Shown here piece after piece: positions 1 to 6,551 of a stretch of 9,786 bases of DNA. A model generated the notes under the pieces. That model worked only from the letters and a program-made list of their open reading frames with translations. It was not told the DNA's origin and ran no database searches. Position numbers and translations under genes: made by a program. The stretch is from Chloroflexia bacterium (GTDB lineage Bacteria > Chloroflexota > Chloroflexia > Thermomicrobiales > JALYUS01): NCBI GenBank assembly GCA_025928215.1, contig JAICJW010000144.1, forward strand, positions 1-9,786, given 5' to 3'. The stretch's first letter is position 1; each line of letters opens with the position of its first letter.

Positions 1-245
1 AGTTCATCGGCGGCGCTCGGCGTCCGGGTCGCGCCGCGCCCGTCGAGGTCGCGGTAGCGGTCGGCAATCGCCGCGCGCAGATCGTCGAGGGCATCTTCGG
101 GCGATTGGCCCATCGCACGGAGTCCGACCGCCGGCGCGCTGATCGTCACGTATTCGTCGCGCCACTCGGCGACGATGGGCAGCGGCTGGCTGAGGGTCAG
201 CCCGTCATCGAGATCGCCGGTCAGGGTCAAGGCCTGATGGCTCAC
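1..245 (-). CDS. Small conserved-looking protein of unknown function, HicB-like pattern (partial, C-terminus beyond left edge)
   Basis: An open frame starts at a GTG (243-245) and runs off the left edge with no stop, giving 81 codons. The GTG overlaps the larC stop by 4 nt (GTGA), so it is probably read by translational coupling as the last visible gene of the rlmN-larC unit. The peptide begins MSHQALTLTGD, then has a beta-rich stretch (about residues 17-40) with a tryptophan, then the segment GQSPEDALDDLRAAIADRY (about 46-64). The order of short strands followed by a Gly-x-[ST]-x-E-[DE]-Ala-helix resembles HicB/UPF0150-type small proteins. That is only a pattern match: I see no partner HicA toxin and no DNA-binding domain in the visible part. 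The function is not recognised. Codon use matches the neighbours, and there is no sign of frameshift. Confidence 0.6.
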   Translation of the reverse strand, partial: MSHQALTLTGDLDDGLTLSQPLPIVAEWRDEYVTISAPAVGLRAMGQSPEDALDDLRAAIADRYRDLDGRGATRTPSAADE

Positions 246-1513
246 GGATACACCTCCACTGGCCGCACGCCGACGAATTGACGGCCCGCCTCCGCCGCCG
301 CCGCATAGACCTCGCGGAATGGCACCTCTGCCGCCCGCGCAATCGCCGCGACCTGCTCGTATTCCGGCACCGCGTCGAGCGCCGTGCCTTCCCATTCCTT
401 GATCTTGACCCGCACCGGACCCCACTGCGTGACGACCGTTTCCCATCGCCGGTCCGCTTTCTCGCGCGTGATCGGCGTGGCGCGAACGCCGAAGGTCGTC
501 GTTTCGCGCAGCAGGGTCGCCGTCACCGCGAGCCGGTCAGCGTCCGAACAGATCGCCGAGACCTGCACGGCGGGGCGGCTCTTCTTCATCGTGATCGGCG
601 TGAACCAGGCATCGAGCGCGCCCGCCGCGAAGAGCCGCTCCAGGGCGTAGGCGAGCGCTTCGGGCGTCATGTCGTCAATATTGGCGGAGAGCAGGATTTC
701 CGCATCGCTCGTTGGGTCCGCCATCACGTTGGAGAGCGGCACATCGTCGCTGATCGGCACGGCGGTAAATGGCGCATCGTCGGTACGCGATGCGACGGAC
801 GTCCCGAGCCAGATGCGCAGGCAGTTCGGCCACGGCATCCGGCGCGTGCCGAACCCGTAACCGACCGCCTGCACCGTCATCGGCGGGCGGTCGAATGCTT
901 CGGCGAGCGCGGTGACGATTGCCGCGCCCGTCGGTGTGACCGTCTCTTTGTCGGTGTCGAGCGGTACCGTCGGCGCGTTGACGCGGGCGAGCAGCGCGAG
1001 CGTCGCCGGGGCGGGAACGGGGATCAGGCCATGCTGCGAGTCTGCCCAGCCGTGCCCCTGCGCGAAGGGGGAGGCGTAGACCGTCTCGATGTCGAGGAGA
1101 TCGAGCGCGACCGCCGTGCCGACGATATCTATGATGCTATCGAGCGCGCCGACTTCGTGGAAATGGACATCGTCCACCGCGACGCCATGCACCGAGGCTT
1201 CCGCGACCGCCAGCGCGCCGAAAATGCGCAGCGACCGTTCCTTCGCGCGCTTGGCTAAACCGGAATCCGCGATGATCGTGCGAATCGTGCGCCAATCGCG
1301 TTGCGGCTGATCCGCCTCGACGTCCACAATCACGTGCGTGCCGCCGAGCGCATGCTGGCTTGCTGGTTCAGCGCGGAGCGTGTAGCCGGAGAGGCCGAGT
1401 GGCGCGAGGCCATAGGTCAGATCTTCCAGCGACAGACCGGCGTGGATGAACGCGGCGAGCGTCATATCCCCGCTAATCCCGGCGGGCATATCGAAATAGG
1501 CGATCCGTGTCAT
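242..1513 (-). CDS. larC: LarC, nickel insertion protein for the nickel-pincer nucleotide cofactor
   Basis: This 423-aa protein belongs to the LarC family (older name DUF111). LarC uses CTP to insert nickel into pyridinium-3,5-bisthiocarboxylate mononucleotide, the last step in making the cofactor of lactate racemase and related LarA enzymes. Visible marks are the N-terminal FDMPAGISGDM (residues 7-17), HFHEVGALDSIIDIVG (117-132), HGLIPVPAPAT (161-171), TPTGAAI (193-199) and, in the LarC2-like half, ANIDDMTPE (277-285) and TPITMKKSRP (305-314). A variable linker lies at about 236-270. In Lactiplantibacillus plantarum the two halves are joined by programmed frameshifting; here they are one uninterrupted frame. 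The ATG overlaps the rlmN stop by 4 nt (ATGA), and the stop overlaps the next gene by 4 nt, so all three are likely co-translated. No larA, larB or larE lies in the window, so the client enzyme is unknown. Confidence 0.93.
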   Translation of the reverse strand: MTRIAYFDMPAGISGDMTLAAFIHAGLSLEDLTYGLAPLGLSGYTLRAEPASQHALGGTHVIVDVEADQPQRDWRTIRTIIADSGLAKRAKERSLRIFGALAVAEASVHGVAVDDVHFHEVGALDSIIDIVGTAVALDLLDIETVYASPFAQGHGWADSQHGLIPVPAPATLALLARVNAPTVPLDTDKETVTPTGAAIVTALAEAFDRPPMTVQAVGYGFGTRRMPWPNCLRIWLGTSVASRTDDAPFTAVPISDDVPLSNVMADPTSDAEILLSANIDDMTPEALAYALERLFAAGALDAWFTPITMKKSRPAVQVSAICSDADRLAVTATLLRETTTFGVRATPITREKADRRWETVVTQWGPVRVKIKEWEGTALDAVPEYEQVAAIARAAEVPFREVYAAAAEAGRQFVGVRPVEVYP

Positions 1514-2640
1514 GCCGCCTCCGTCGCGCTGGACGACGTGGCAACCTCGGCGCGCAATTGGCCGCAGCCCGCCGCGATGTCCGTCCCGCGGGAGAAGCGG
1601 ACGCTTGCTGGGAGGCCGCGTGCGACAAGCATTGCCGCGAATGCCTCCGCGCGTTCACGCGTGGGCCGGGTGAGGATTGTCCCATCCAGCCCGACCGCCT
1701 CCGCGACCGGATTGAGCGGGATGAGGTTAACATGGCAGAGAATCCCTTTGAGGAGCGCCGACAGTTCGTTCGCGACGGTTCCCGTATCATTGACTCCCGC
1801 GATCAAGGCGTACTCGAACGAGACGCGGCGGTGCGTCTTCGTCACATAGAAGCGCACGGCGTCAAGCAGTTCGGCAATAGGATAGTGCATATTCACCGGC
1901 ATCAGTGCGGAGCGTGCTTCGTCGGTCGTCTGATGGAGCGATACTGCCAGATTGATCTGCCATGGCTCCTCGGCGAGGCGGCGGATACGGGGCGCAAGCC
2001 CGACGGTGCTGACCGTGATGCGGCGCGCGCCGAATTTCAGGCACTGCGGTTCGTTAAGGAGAGCGATGGAGCGCATCACCTGATCGTAGTTCGCCAGTGG
2101 TTCGCCCATGCCCATATAGACAATATTCGTCAGCGGTTCCCCCTGCGTGTGACTGAGTCGGGCGAGCGCGACGACCTGCGCGACGATCTCGCCCGCTGAG
2201 AGATTGCGCGACAGGCCCATTTTCCCGGTCGCGCAGAAGGTGCAGCCGTACCCGCAGCCCGCCTGCGAGGAGATGCAGGCGGTCGTGCGCTCCCGATAGT
2301 GCATGAGCACGCCCTCGATCAAGCATCCGTCCGGGGTGCGGAAGAGCAATTTCGTCGTCCGACCATCGCTGCTCGTCACACGCGTCACTTCGGCCAGGAT
2401 GTCGAGCGGGAATGCCGCGTCAATCGCTGCGCCCAGCGCCTTCGGCACGCCGGGGATCGCCGTCGCGCGGGATGCGAAATGACTGTAGATACCACTGAAA
2501 AGTTGCGCGGCGCGGAATGCGGGCTGCCCCTGCGCCGTCAGCCACGCGCCCAGGTCTTCCGGCAGCAGATCATAGAATGAAACCGTCGCACCGCGCGGCA
2601 CGGCAGGCAGCGCCGCATCTATTGTCGTCTCAACCGTCAT
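1510..2640 (-). CDS. rlmN: RlmN, dual-specificity 23S rRNA/tRNA adenine-C2 methyltransferase (radical SAM)
   Basis: This is a radical SAM enzyme that methylates C2 of A2503 in 23S rRNA and of A37 in some tRNAs. Numbering from the chosen ATG (376 aa), the iron-sulfur motif CGYGCTFC has cysteines at 129, 133 and 136. The conserved cysteine seven residues before it (CISSQAGC, C122) and the methyl-carrying cysteine in the C-terminal AAGCGQL (C359) are both present, so the catalytic set is complete. YMGMGEPLANYD (175-186) and the LIPLNP segment are also typical. I chose the ATG at 2638-2640 because GAGGGA lies 9 nt upstream; an in-frame TTG at 2659-2661 would add seven residues but would put that Shine-Dalgarno inside the gene. 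The stop overlaps the larC start. The 60 nt upstream hold a strong hairpin. The Cfr paralogue is unlikely because the closest match by motif and length is RlmN. Confidence 0.95.
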   Translation of the reverse strand: MTVETTIDAALPAVPRGATVSFYDLLPEDLGAWLTAQGQPAFRAAQLFSGIYSHFASRATAIPGVPKALGAAIDAAFPLDILAEVTRVTSSDGRTTKLLFRTPDGCLIEGVLMHYRERTTACISSQAGCGYGCTFCATGKMGLSRNLSAGEIVAQVVALARLSHTQGEPLTNIVYMGMGEPLANYDQVMRSIALLNEPQCLKFGARRITVSTVGLAPRIRRLAEEPWQINLAVSLHQTTDEARSALMPVNMHYPIAELLDAVRFYVTKTHRRVSFEYALIAGVNDTGTVANELSALLKGILCHVNLIPLNPVAEAVGLDGTILTRPTRERAEAFAAMLVARGLPASVRFSRGTDIAAGCGQLRAEVATSSSATEAA

Positions 2641-2662
2641 GTTCGTCGTTCCCTCACGCAAC

Positions 2663-2688
2663 GCGACCGGCCCCGAGGGGCCGGTCGC
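2663..2688 (-). terminator. Perfect 12-bp GC-rich hairpin between metallopeptidase gene and rlmN
   Basis: Positions 2663-2674 (GCGACCGGCCCC) and 2677-2688 (GGGGCCGGTCGC) are exact reverse complements around a 2-nt centre; in RNA this is an 11-bp stem with a 4-nt loop. It sits 35 nt after the metallopeptidase stop and 22 nt before the rlmN start, with all genes on the minus strand. No T-run follows on either strand. It may terminate the upstream transcript (U-poor terminators are common in high-GC bacteria), or be a processing or attenuation element ahead of rlmN. The structure is certain from the sequence; the function is inferred. Confidence 0.55.
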
Positions 2689-2723
2689 AATTCATCCGAA
2701 TCGCCAACCTTGGGCCGACCGCG

Positions 2724-3419
2724 CTAGTTGCGCCGGCCGCCGCCCATGCCCGAGACGAGCATGATGTAATAGAGCAGTTGCAGGATCGCGCCCGCTGCCG
2801 CCGCCAGGTAGGTGAGCGCGGCTGCATCGAGGACGCTCTTCGCCTCGCCATATTCGCTGCGCGAGACGAGGCCATTGCTCGCAAGCAGTTTCATCGCGCG
2901 ATTCGAGGCATCGAACTCGACCGGCAGGGTGACAAGCGCGAAGACGGTGCCGAGCGAGAAGAGCGCGACACCGAGCCAGGCGATGCCGATCGCGCCGGTG
3001 AAGATACCGAGCAGGAGCAGCACCCAGCCGAAGTTCGAGCCGATATTGACCGCCGGGACAATCGCGCCGCGCAGTTTCAGATAGGCGTAATTCTCCTTAT
3101 CCTGCACCGCGTGACCCGTCTCATGCGCGACGATGCCCTGCGCCGCGACGGAGATGTTGCCATAGACCCCATCCGAGAGCCGTAGAACCTTCTCACGCGG
3201 ATCGTAGTGGTCCGTCAGTTCGCCGGGTACGCGCTCGATCTGCACATTCTGCAAACCCTGTGCGTCGAGCAACCGCCGGGCGACCTGCGCGCCGGTCAGC
3301 CGGTTCTCGGACGGAATCTGCGCCATCTTGGCGTACGTGCTCTTGACACGCCATTGCGCGTACAATGCGAGGAACAAACTCGGCAAAAGAAACGCGAAGT
3401 AGAGCGGACTGAAAAACAT
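2724..3419 (-). CDS. Membrane-bound neutral zinc metallopeptidase, YugP family
   Basis: This 231-aa integral membrane peptidase is of the YugP/Zn_peptidase_2 type. The zinc-binding HEXXH is HETGH (residues 99-103), inside GIVAHETGHAVQD. The likely third ligand is E168 in TLPVEFDAS, the hallmark of this family. Hydrophobic segments are visible at about 3-22, 129-165 (two helices) and 202-224, placing the active site at the membrane. A glycine-rich tail (GMGGGRRN) ends the protein. The start is the ATG at 3417-3419, preceded by GGAGGG with a 5-nt spacer; the open frame continues 58 codons further upstream, but without family similarity. The gene is divergent from the prenyl synthase and has an unusually structured leader. 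Substrates of this family are poorly known. HtpX and the M48 family are alternatives, but the LPVEFDAS motif favours YugP. Confidence 0.9.
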   Translation of the reverse strand: MFFSPLYFAFLLPSLFLALYAQWRVKSTYAKMAQIPSENRLTGAQVARRLLDAQGLQNVQIERVPGELTDHYDPREKVLRLSDGVYGNISVAAQGIVAHETGHAVQDKENYAYLKLRGAIVPAVNIGSNFGWVLLLLGIFTGAIGIAWLGVALFSLGTVFALVTLPVEFDASNRAMKLLASNGLVSRSEYGEAKSVLDAAALTYLAAAAGAILQLLYYIMLVSGMGGGRRN

Positions 3420-3439
3420 GATCGCCCTCCAGAAAAATG

Positions 3440-3532
3440 CCGGTGCGACGCCGTTGTGACCGGACGCAAGGCCCTTGCCGCGCCTCGTCGCGGGTGCCGC
3501 CGGAGAGAAAATCGGATGATCCCGGCCGCACC
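3440..3532 (-). promoter_or_regulatory. Structured leader upstream of the metallopeptidase gene (three hairpins, T5 tract before the ribosome site)
   Basis: Reading the minus strand towards the gene, three inverted repeats follow one another. The first pairs 3522-3532 with 3493-3503 (10 of 11 bases, one G-G mismatch, 18-nt loop). The second is GCAAG-GGC-CTTGC at 3466-3478. The third pairs CCGGT (3459-3463) with ACCGG (3440-3444) over a 14-nt loop, and is followed by A and then five T (3433-3437). The ribosome site GGAGGG (3425-3430) comes a few bases later. A strong stem, then a weaker hairpin with a T-run just before the ribosome site, is the layout of an attenuator or riboswitch, but no known class is recognised. 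The 5-bp third stem is weak for a terminator. Confidence 0.35.
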
Positions 3533-3535
3533 TTG

Positions 3536-3541
3536 TATATA
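3536..3541 (-). promoter_or_regulatory. Possible -10 box (TATATA) for the metallopeptidase gene
   Basis: TATATA on the minus strand lies within the 8-bp palindrome GTATATAC (3535-3542), one of the few AT-rich spots in this divergent region. A start of transcription near 3529 would produce a leader of about 110 nt that begins just at the base of the first leader hairpin. The -35 match is poor (TGGAAC with an 18-nt spacer), so this is a weak call. No convincing promoter for the divergent prenyl synthase is visible; TACCAT at 3609-3614 on the plus strand is the best -10-like hexamer, and it has no -35. Confidence 0.25.
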
Positions 3542-3668
3542 CGGATACCGTGCGCGGTGGTTCCATCATTACCCACCCCGCCCTGTCGTGCACCGTATGT
3601 CTTCATAGTACCATAACAGCCGGACGATGCGGCGCATTCCGGGGCAACGGCTGTGGGAGGGTTTTGTG

Positions 3669-4757
3669 ATGAACGAGAGGGCGGCACGGAAGGAAAGCGG
3701 TATGCCTGTTCAGCCTTCAGGCCGTGCCACCGACTTCGACGCGAACGCCGCGATCGCGGCGGTGGAAGCGGAGATGCTAGCGCATCTCCAGACGGACGCA
3801 CCGGCGCTCGCGCCGCTCTACGGCATGATGCGCTATCACCTCGGCTGGGCGACGGCGGCGTTCGCGCCGGAGCGCGCGAACGGCGGCAAGCGGTTGCGCC
3901 CGCTCGTCTGCCTGCTCTGCTGCGCCGCCGCCGGAGGCGACCCGGCGTATGCCATTCCCGCCGCCGCCGCCATCGAGTTGGTTCACAACTTCACGCTCGT
4001 CCATGACGACATTCAGGACAACAGCGCCTCCCGTCGGCACCGCCGCACGGTCTGGAGCATCTGGGGCGCGGCGCAGGGCATCAACGTCGGCGATGGCATG
4101 TATGCAATCGCCCATCAGGCATTGCTCGGCCTGCGCGGCCGGGGTGCCGCGGCGGAGAAGGTGCTCGACCTGATGGCCGGGTTCGATGCGACCGTTCTCC
4201 GCATTTGCGAGGGGCAATTCCTCGATATCGGCTTCGAGAGCCGGTGGGACATCACCGCCGATGATTACCTCGCCATGATCGGTGGCAAAACGGCTGCCAT
4301 CTTCGCGTATGCCGCACGGGCCGGCGCATTGCTCGCGGGCGCGGACGAGGCGCGGGCGGATGCCTTCGAGCGGTTCGGCACCGCTATTGGCCTCGGCTTC
4401 CAGGTGCGCGACGATCTGCTCGGCATATGGGGCGACCCTGCGGTGACAGGGAAGGATGCCGCCGACGACATCCGCCGCCGCAAGAAGTCGCTGCCGATCA
4501 TTATGCTGCACGAGCACGCCGGCGAGAAAGATCGCCACGCACTCGAATCCGTGTATGCGAGTGCGGAAGTCGCTCCGGGCGACGTTGCCACGGTCATTAC
4601 GATGCTCGACGCCGCCGGTATCCACGATGCCTGTCAGGAGCAGGTCGAGCGGTATCACACGCGCGCCGCCGCCCTGCTCAATGAATCGCGCGCGTCCGGC
4701 CCGGCCGGTGCCGCACTCGGCGGATTAATCGAACGAATGGCCGCACGGGATGCCTGA
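3669..4757 (+). CDS. Polyprenyl diphosphate synthase (probably geranylgeranyl diphosphate synthase)
   Basis: This 362-aa protein is a trans-isoprenyl diphosphate synthase, condensing isopentenyl diphosphate with an allylic diphosphate for isoprenoid lipids, carotenoids or quinone tails. Numbering from the chosen ATG: GGKRLRP (72-78), the first aspartate-rich motif VHDDIQDN (DDIQD at 113-117), EGQFLDI (181-187), the GGKT lysine (207) and the second motif VRDDLLGIWGD (first Asp 248), then GKD and the basic RRRKKSLP. The second motif reads DDLLG rather than DDxxD, as in several actinobacterial and Chloroflexota homologues. The residue five before the first motif is Phe, which in type I enzymes goes with C20 products; product length is inference. 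The ATG at 3669 has GGGAGGG 7 nt upstream, so I prefer it to the in-frame ATG at 3627. The gene stands alone, divergent from the peptidase and convergent with the rhomboids. Confidence 0.92.
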   Translation: MNERAARKESGMPVQPSGRATDFDANAAIAAVEAEMLAHLQTDAPALAPLYGMMRYHLGWATAAFAPERANGGKRLRPLVCLLCCAAAGGDPAYAIPAAAAIELVHNFTLVHDDIQDNSASRRHRRTVWSIWGAAQGINVGDGMYAIAHQALLGLRGRGAAAEKVLDLMAGFDATVLRICEGQFLDIGFESRWDITADDYLAMIGGKTAAIFAYAARAGALLAGADEARADAFERFGTAIGLGFQVRDDLLGIWGDPAVTGKDAADDIRRRKKSLPIIMLHEHAGEKDRHALESVYASAEVAPGDVATVITMLDAAGIHDACQEQVERYHTRAAALLNESRASGPAGAALGGLIERMAARDA

Positions 4758-4773
4758 TACTATTCCCGGTGGT

Positions 4774-4793
4774 GGGAGGCTTTCCAGCCTCTC
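4774..4793 (+). terminator. Hairpin after the prenyl synthase gene
   Basis: GAGGCT (4776-4781) and AGCCTC (4786-4791) form a 6-bp stem around TTCC. A G-T pair and a G-C pair extend it to 8 bp (4774-4793). It begins 17 nt after the stop codon. No T-run follows on the plus strand, so this would be a U-poor terminator. Read on the minus strand the loop is GGAA, a GNRA-type tetraloop, but that strand has already passed its own likely terminator. Confidence 0.35.
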
Positions 4794-4839
4794 AGTCCCC
4801 TTCCGAGAGTGATCGCCTGTAGACCTGCTACCACCGATC

Positions 4840-4862
4840 AAAAAAAGCGTCGTCCATCGCTT
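4840..4862 (-). terminator. Intrinsic terminator of the rhomboid cluster (minus strand)
   Basis: On the minus strand AAGCG (4858-4862) pairs with CGCTT (4845-4849) over an 8-nt loop, and the T-run continues to 4840, making seven T in all. The element starts 16 nt beyond the stop of the last rhomboid gene. The stem is short (5 bp), but this is the only long T-run in the gap between the two convergent genes, and it is on the correct strand. Confidence 0.45.
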
Positions 4863-4877
4863 GGTTGTGCGAGAAAA

Positions 4878-5618
4878 TCACCGATACCCTGGCCGGTAGC
4901 CATATCCCGCGAGGCGTGTTCGTCCGACCGTGAACACTTTGATCAGTACCACACCGGCGATGAAGCCGCCGATATGCGCCCAGTAAGCGACGTTATCGCC
5001 GCTCGCGCCACCGGAGCGGAAATTGACGCCGAGGGTCACGAAACCGTTCAATGCTTGCAAGATGAACCAGTAGCCAATGACGATCCAGGCGGGCAGCACG
5101 AGGGGGATAAAGATAATCCCCAGGAAGATGACGTTGCGCACCCGTCCGCGCGGCTTCAGCACGATGTAGCCGCCCAACACCCCGGCAATTGCCCCGCTTG
5201 CGCCGATGGATGGGGCGAGCGAACTCTGGTTGAAATAGATGTGCGCGACGTTTCCGGCAAGCCCCACCAGCAAATAGAAAATGATGAAGCGAAAAGGCCC
5301 CATCGCATCCTCGACGTTGTCTCCAAAGACCCAGAGAAAGAGCATGTTCCCGCCGATGTGGAGCCAGCCGCCGTGCAGGAACATCGCCGTGAAGAGCGTC
5401 AGGTAGAGCGCCGAATTGATCTCCGGGTTCGCGGCCTGAAACGCGGCGGTATGCGTGAAGCGCGCCGGAATCACGCCCCACTTGTAGACGAAGAAATCCT
5501 GGTCGCGGCCATGCAATGTCAGCATATAGAGAAAAACCGCGACGTTCAGCGCGATCAGCAGATACGTCACGACCGGGCGGTGCACGCGGTCGCGGTTGTC
5601 ATCGCCGATGGGGAACAT
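4878..5618 (-). CDS. Rhomboid family intramembrane serine protease (distal copy of a tandem pair)
   Basis: This 246-aa polytopic membrane protein is an S54 rhomboid protease, which cleaves substrate helices within the membrane with a Ser-His dyad. The serine is S141 in IGASGAIAG (138-146), and the histidine is H215 in YWAHIGGFIAG (212-222). The conserved HGGWLHIGGN (82-91) supplies the oxyanion-side His and Asn residues. Hydrophobic helices are seen near 16-34, 70-90, 92-100, 109-127, 141-155, 163-186 and 210-229. The tail (from about 231) is short, basic and rich in Gly/Tyr. The ATG at 5616-5618 follows AAGGAG with 5 nt between, and lies 9 nt after the stop of the first rhomboid. A shared N-terminal pattern (xxTYxxIAxN, then WxxIPARFT) shows the pair arose by duplication or are close paralogues. 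All catalytic residues are intact. The substrate is unknown. Confidence 0.93.
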   Translation of the reverse strand: MFPIGDDNRDRVHRPVVTYLLIALNVAVFLYMLTLHGRDQDFFVYKWGVIPARFTHTAAFQAANPEINSALYLTLFTAMFLHGGWLHIGGNMLFLWVFGDNVEDAMGPFRFIIFYLLVGLAGNVAHIYFNQSSLAPSIGASGAIAGVLGGYIVLKPRGRVRNVIFLGIIFIPLVLPAWIVIGYWFILQALNGFVTLGVNFRSGGASGDNVAYWAHIGGFIAGVVLIKVFTVGRTRLAGYGYRPGYR

Positions 5619-5627
5619 CGCCGCTCC

Positions 5628-6365
5628 TTACGCGGGAGGCTGAACCGGCCCGGTCGGCATCTCCTCGTCATGCGCCGTATCGCGTAGCGCCCGACGGCGG
5701 CGCGCCTGAAGCATCATCAGATACATCGTCAGAATGCCGGCAAGGAAGCCGCCGACGTGGCCCCAGTGGGCGATGTTGGCAAGGAAATCACTGCCGGTCA
5801 GGTTCCGAATGATCTGCGCCGGGATGAGCGCCGGGATGAGGATGAGCGCGAGCATCCAGATGATCGTCTTCGTCCGATCCGGTCCGGGCGGGAGGAGCAG
5901 AAAATAGCCGCCCATCACGCCGTAGACCGCGCCGCTCGCGCCGATAAACGGTGAATCCGAGTGCCGGTAGAGCAGGAGCACCGCGAGGCTGCTCGCCAGT
6001 CCGGCGAGCGTGTAGAGCAGCACGAATCGCGGCGTGCCAATCGCCAGTTCGAGCATCCGGCCGATGGCGAGCAGGAGGAACATATTTAACGCGATATGCG
6101 CGAATCCGCTGTGCAGAAAGAGGCTGGTGATCAACGTCAGCGCGCGGGGGCTACCGAGGAGATCGCGGTAGGGCAACGCTTCCGGCCGGGTGAAGCGGGC
6201 CGGGATGAGCGCCCAGTTGACGAGGAAGAGGTTGTAGTCGCGCACGGCCATCGTCTGACCGTAGAGAAAGACGACGGCATTGATCGCGATGATTGTGTAC
6301 GTCGCGGTGGGCCGTCGCAAGCGTGCGCGAACCTGGGCAGGTGAAGGAACGACATCGCCTACCAT
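5628..6365 (-). CDS. Rhomboid family intramembrane serine protease (proximal copy of a tandem pair)
   Basis: This 245-aa S54 rhomboid has its serine at S144 in IGASGAVYG (141-149) and its histidine at H203 in HWGHVGGFLAG (200-210). HSGFAHIALN (85-94) carries the conserved His and Asn. Helices are visible near 22-40, 75-90, 92-105, 112-132, 144-158, 167-186 and 196-219. The C-terminus is a cytosolic-looking basic-then-acidic tail (ARRRRALRDTAHDEEM, 221-236). The ATG at 6363-6365 comes 3 nt after the stop of the small YtxH-like gene (TAATACATG) with no good Shine-Dalgarno, so translation probably depends on reinitiation. That ties its synthesis to the small gene. It differs from its neighbour in the loop before the catalytic histidine, so the two may have different substrates. 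Confidence 0.93.
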   Translation of the reverse strand: MVGDVVPSPAQVRARLRRPTATYTIIAINAVVFLYGQTMAVRDYNLFLVNWALIPARFTRPEALPYRDLLGSPRALTLITSLFLHSGFAHIALNMFLLLAIGRMLELAIGTPRFVLLYTLAGLASSLAVLLLYRHSDSPFIGASGAVYGVMGGYFLLLPPGPDRTKTIIWMLALILIPALIPAQIIRNLTGSDFLANIAHWGHVGGFLAGILTMYLMMLQARRRRALRDTAHDEEMPTGPVQPPA

Positions 6366-6368
6366 GTA

Positions 6369-6551
6369 TTACGGCGACGGCTCGGTGAATTCGTTGCCGC
6401 CAAGGGTGCCAAACAAGTCCTGCATCGAGGCGATGCACGCGTTGATGGTTGCCCCGCCCGCACGGGGCGCGAACATGAGGCCGATCACCAATCCAATCGT
6501 CAGGTATTTGACCGCGATGCGCAGGCGGTCATCGGCAGGATTCGTTTTCAT
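6369..6551 (-). CDS. Small YtxH-like membrane protein
   Basis: This 60-aa protein has one hydrophobic stretch, KYLTIGLVIGLMFAPRAGG (residues 15-33). The pattern G-x-x-x-G-x-x-FAP-[KR]-x-G is the hallmark of YtxH-domain proteins, a family of small membrane proteins linked to general stress in Bacillus but without a known biochemical role. The remaining 27 residues are soluble and end in Glu-Pro-Ser-Pro. Its ATG overlaps the stop of the upstream 77-aa gene by 4 nt (ATGA), there is no strong ribosome site, and the next rhomboid starts 3 nt after its stop. It is therefore firmly embedded in the cluster. It could be a rhomboid substrate, an adaptor or a plain stress protein; nothing in the sequence decides this. 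Confidence 0.75.
   Translation of the reverse strand: MKTNPADDRLRIAVKYLTIGLVIGLMFAPRAGGATINACIASMQDLFGTLGGNEFTEPSP

Noticed and set aside
278..1258. 326-codon open frame on the plus strand opposite larC
   Set aside because: It is an antisense shadow of a clear larC gene, very rich in Arg, His and Asp, with no recognisable domain. Long antisense frames are expected at this GC content.
3485..3500. GGCGGCACCCGCG on the minus strand, resembling the T-box sequence GGTGGNACCGCG
   Set aside because: It needs an inserted C and a T-to-C change, there is no specifier stem I can identify, and T-boxes normally control amino-acid or tRNA-charging genes, not a peptidase.
3637..3650. 14-bp repeat (TTCCGGGGCAACGG) also present at 8973-8986
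   Set aside because: One copy is in a prenyl synthase leader and the other inside khpA. A single shared 14-mer in a GC-rich 10 kb is plausible by chance.
3777..4658. 293-codon open frame on the minus strand opposite the prenyl synthase
   Set aside because: It lies wholly inside the prenyl synthase gene and has the low-complexity composition typical of antisense frames.
4809..5687. 292-codon open frame on the plus strand opposite the rhomboids
   Set aside because: It is charged and without a domain, and is antisense to a rhomboid gene with intact catalytic motifs and a good ribosome site.
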